Source of the DNA: Cytophagales bacterium
GTDB lineage: Bacteria; Bacteroidota; Bacteroidia; Cytophagales; Spirosomataceae
NCBI GenBank assembly: GCA_004292855.1
Contig: RDXN01000029.1
Location: 1 to 64,000 of the forward strand
Length of the DNA: 64,000 nucleotides
Direction of reading: 5' to 3'
Shown: one piece after another, positions 62,885 through 64,000 of the stretch
Layout of the letters: each line of letters opens with the position of its first letter
Position numbering within the stretch: the first letter of the stretch is position 1
The notes under the pieces: generated by a model
Told to the model about the DNA's origin: nothing
Seen by the model: only the letters and a program-made list of their open reading frames with translations
The model's database searches: none
Translations under genes and position numbers: made by a program

Positions 62885-64000
62885 ATGCTGGAAAACAACG
62901 TGCTGACGCTTCCCGATTTAGACAACATTTACCTCGCGGCAGATCGCCTGCGGGGTATTGCTGTTCATACCCCCTTGCAGGAGAACCTGAACCTGTCGGA
63001 CCGGTACGGGGCCAACATTTTCCTGAAACGAGAGGACTTGCAGGTCGTGCGTTCTTATAAGATTCGCGGGGCTTACAACAAAATGGCGGCTCTGCCCAAG
63101 GAGGCCTTGGCAAAGGGCGTGGTGTGTGCGAGCGCGGGCAATCACGCGCAGGGCCTCGCCTACGCCTGCCGCAAAATGGGTGTGAAAGGCATCATTTTTA
63201 TGCCGACCACCACACCCGCTCAAAAAGTGAAACAGGTGCGGATGTTCGGCAAAGAGTTTGTCGAGGTCGAACTGATCGGCGATACCTACGACGATGCCTA
63301 CAACGCGGCAATGGCCTACGTTGATACGCACGACAGCACGTTCGTACACCCCTTCGATGATGTGTTGGTGATGGAGGGGCAGGGAACCGTCGGGCTGGAA
63401 ATTTTCAAGGATTCCAACTTCAAAATCGACTACCTGCTCATGGCCATCGGCGGGGGTGGTTTGGCGTCGGGCGTGTCGACGGTGTTCAAACAACTCAGTC
63501 CGAAAACGAAGCTGATCGGCGTGGAACCGTTGGGATCACCGTCAATGAAAGTGTCTATGGACGAGGGGCGCGTGGTTCCGCTCGCCCATATCGACAAGTT
63601 TGTGGATGGGGCCGCCGTAAAGCGTGTGGGCGATACCACATTTGAAGTATGCCGACAAAACCTCGACCGGGTCATCCTAGTCCCGGAGGGCAAGGTTTGC
63701 ACTACCATTCTGCAACTCTACAACGAGGAAGCCATCGTGGCCGAACCCGCCGGGGCATTGAGCATTGCGGCTCTCGACTTTATCAAAGACGAGATTAAAG
63801 GCAAAAACGTGGTATGTCTGGTGGGGGGCGGCAACAACGACATTACCAGGACGGAAGAGATTAAAGAACGGTCGTTGCTCTACGAGGGCTTAAAACACTA
63901 CTTCATTATCCGGTTCCCCCAACGAGCTGGAGCCTTCCGCGACTTCCTGAACGTACTTGGCCCTACCGACGATATTACCCGTTTCGAGTACGCCAAGAAA
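62885..64000 (+). CDS. ilvA: Threonine ammonia-lyase (threonine dehydratase), partial at the right edge
   Basis: The frame is open from ATG 62885 to the end of the window (372 codons seen). The PLP Lys is in VVRSYKIRGAYNKM, with SAGNHAQGLAYAC and the glycine-rich AIGGGGLASGVS phosphate-binding loop. After about residue 335 the chain enters the start of the ACT-like regulatory domain (LKHYFIIRFPQRAGAFRDFL), so this is the biosynthetic, feedback-regulated type. It deaminates threonine to 2-oxobutyrate for isoleucine. The end lies outside the window. Confidence 0.95.
   Translation, partial: MLENNVLTLPDLDNIYLAADRLRGIAVHTPLQENLNLSDRYGANIFLKREDLQVVRSYKIRGAYNKMAALPKEALAKGVVCASAGNHAQGLAYACRKMGVKGIIFMPTTTPAQKVKQVRMFGKEFVEVELIGDTYDDAYNAAMAYVDTHDSTFVHPFDDVLVMEGQGTVGLEIFKDSNFKIDYLLMAIGGGGLASGVSTVFKQLSPKTKLIGVEPLGSPSMKVSMDEGRVVPLAHIDKFVDGAAVKRVGDTTFEVCRQNLDRVILVPEGKVCTTILQLYNEEAIVAEPAGALSIAALDFIKDEIKGKNVVCLVGGGNNDITRTEEIKERSLLYEGLKHYFIIRFPQRAGAFRDFLNVLGPTDDITRFEYAKK

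Overview
The window looks like a chromosomal segment from a Bacteroidota bacterium of the order Cytophagales, most likely a Spirosoma-like member of Spirosomaceae. The reasons are a SusC/SusD pair, a lipoprotein-type TamA (TamL) next to TamB, several TAnnTTTG-type promoter elements, few clear Shine-Dalgarno sites, several apparent TTG starts, and moderate-to-high GC. This placement is inferred from gene content and protein style; no database search was possible. No tRNA, rRNA, CRISPR array or prophage was seen.

Layout. 1-8.4 kb: the tail of an IS5-like transposase, a NifU-type Fe-S protein, an Arc-like/SPFH pair, an MFS pump with a HAD phosphatase, a divergent AraC regulator, a coiled-coil protein, a GMC oxidoreductase and a lipoprotein. 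8.4-15 kb: a small unknown gene pair, an SDR, and the minus-strand leu operon leuC-leuD-leuA2(cimA-like)-leuB. 15-21 kb: a cyclase-family enzyme, a VOC protein, an NmrA-like protein and a large UPF1-like SF1 helicase. 21-26 kb: an orphan SusD/SusC pair. 26-35 kb: TerC, two family 2 glycosyltransferases, a type III polyketide synthase, an FG-GAP protein, an asparaginase-family Ntn hydrolase, small proteins and hemL. 35-42 kb: a TPR plus periplasmic-binding lipocycle-type protein, yidC, pyrG and an AAA/DUF4143 ATPase. 42-53 kb: tamB-tamL, a Dabb protein and a 14-repeat FG-GAP protein. 53-56 kb: an S24-type repressor, a histidine kinase and an RluA synthase. 56-64 kb: the plus-strand ilv operon ilvD-(vapBC)-methyltransferase-ilvB-ilvN-(GIY-YIG)-ilvC-ilvA, running off the right edge.

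How the genes work together. The two amino-acid clusters, about 40 kb apart and on opposite strands, together make up most of isoleucine, valine and leucine synthesis. IlvA makes 2-oxobutyrate from threonine. IlvB/IlvN, IlvC and IlvD run the shared branched-chain steps. LeuC, LeuD and LeuB run the leucine branch. The synthase in the leu cluster resembles Leptospira citramalate synthase, so it may open a second, pyruvate-based route to isoleucine. TamB and TamL form an envelope assembly system, and YidC inserts inner-membrane proteins.

The most striking feature is an unusually dense set of long inverted repeats with arms of about 12-45 bp. They fill most gaps between genes, including nearly every junction inside the leu and ilv operons. 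Most have different sequences, but some fall into families: one family (TGTCATYCCGA...) occurs four times and brackets a GIY-YIG nuclease gene, another is a nested double palindrome occurring twice, and two palindromes lie in frame inside the helicase gene. Together these suggest several active or recently active families of palindromic mobile elements, one of which may be tied to the GIY-YIG nuclease.
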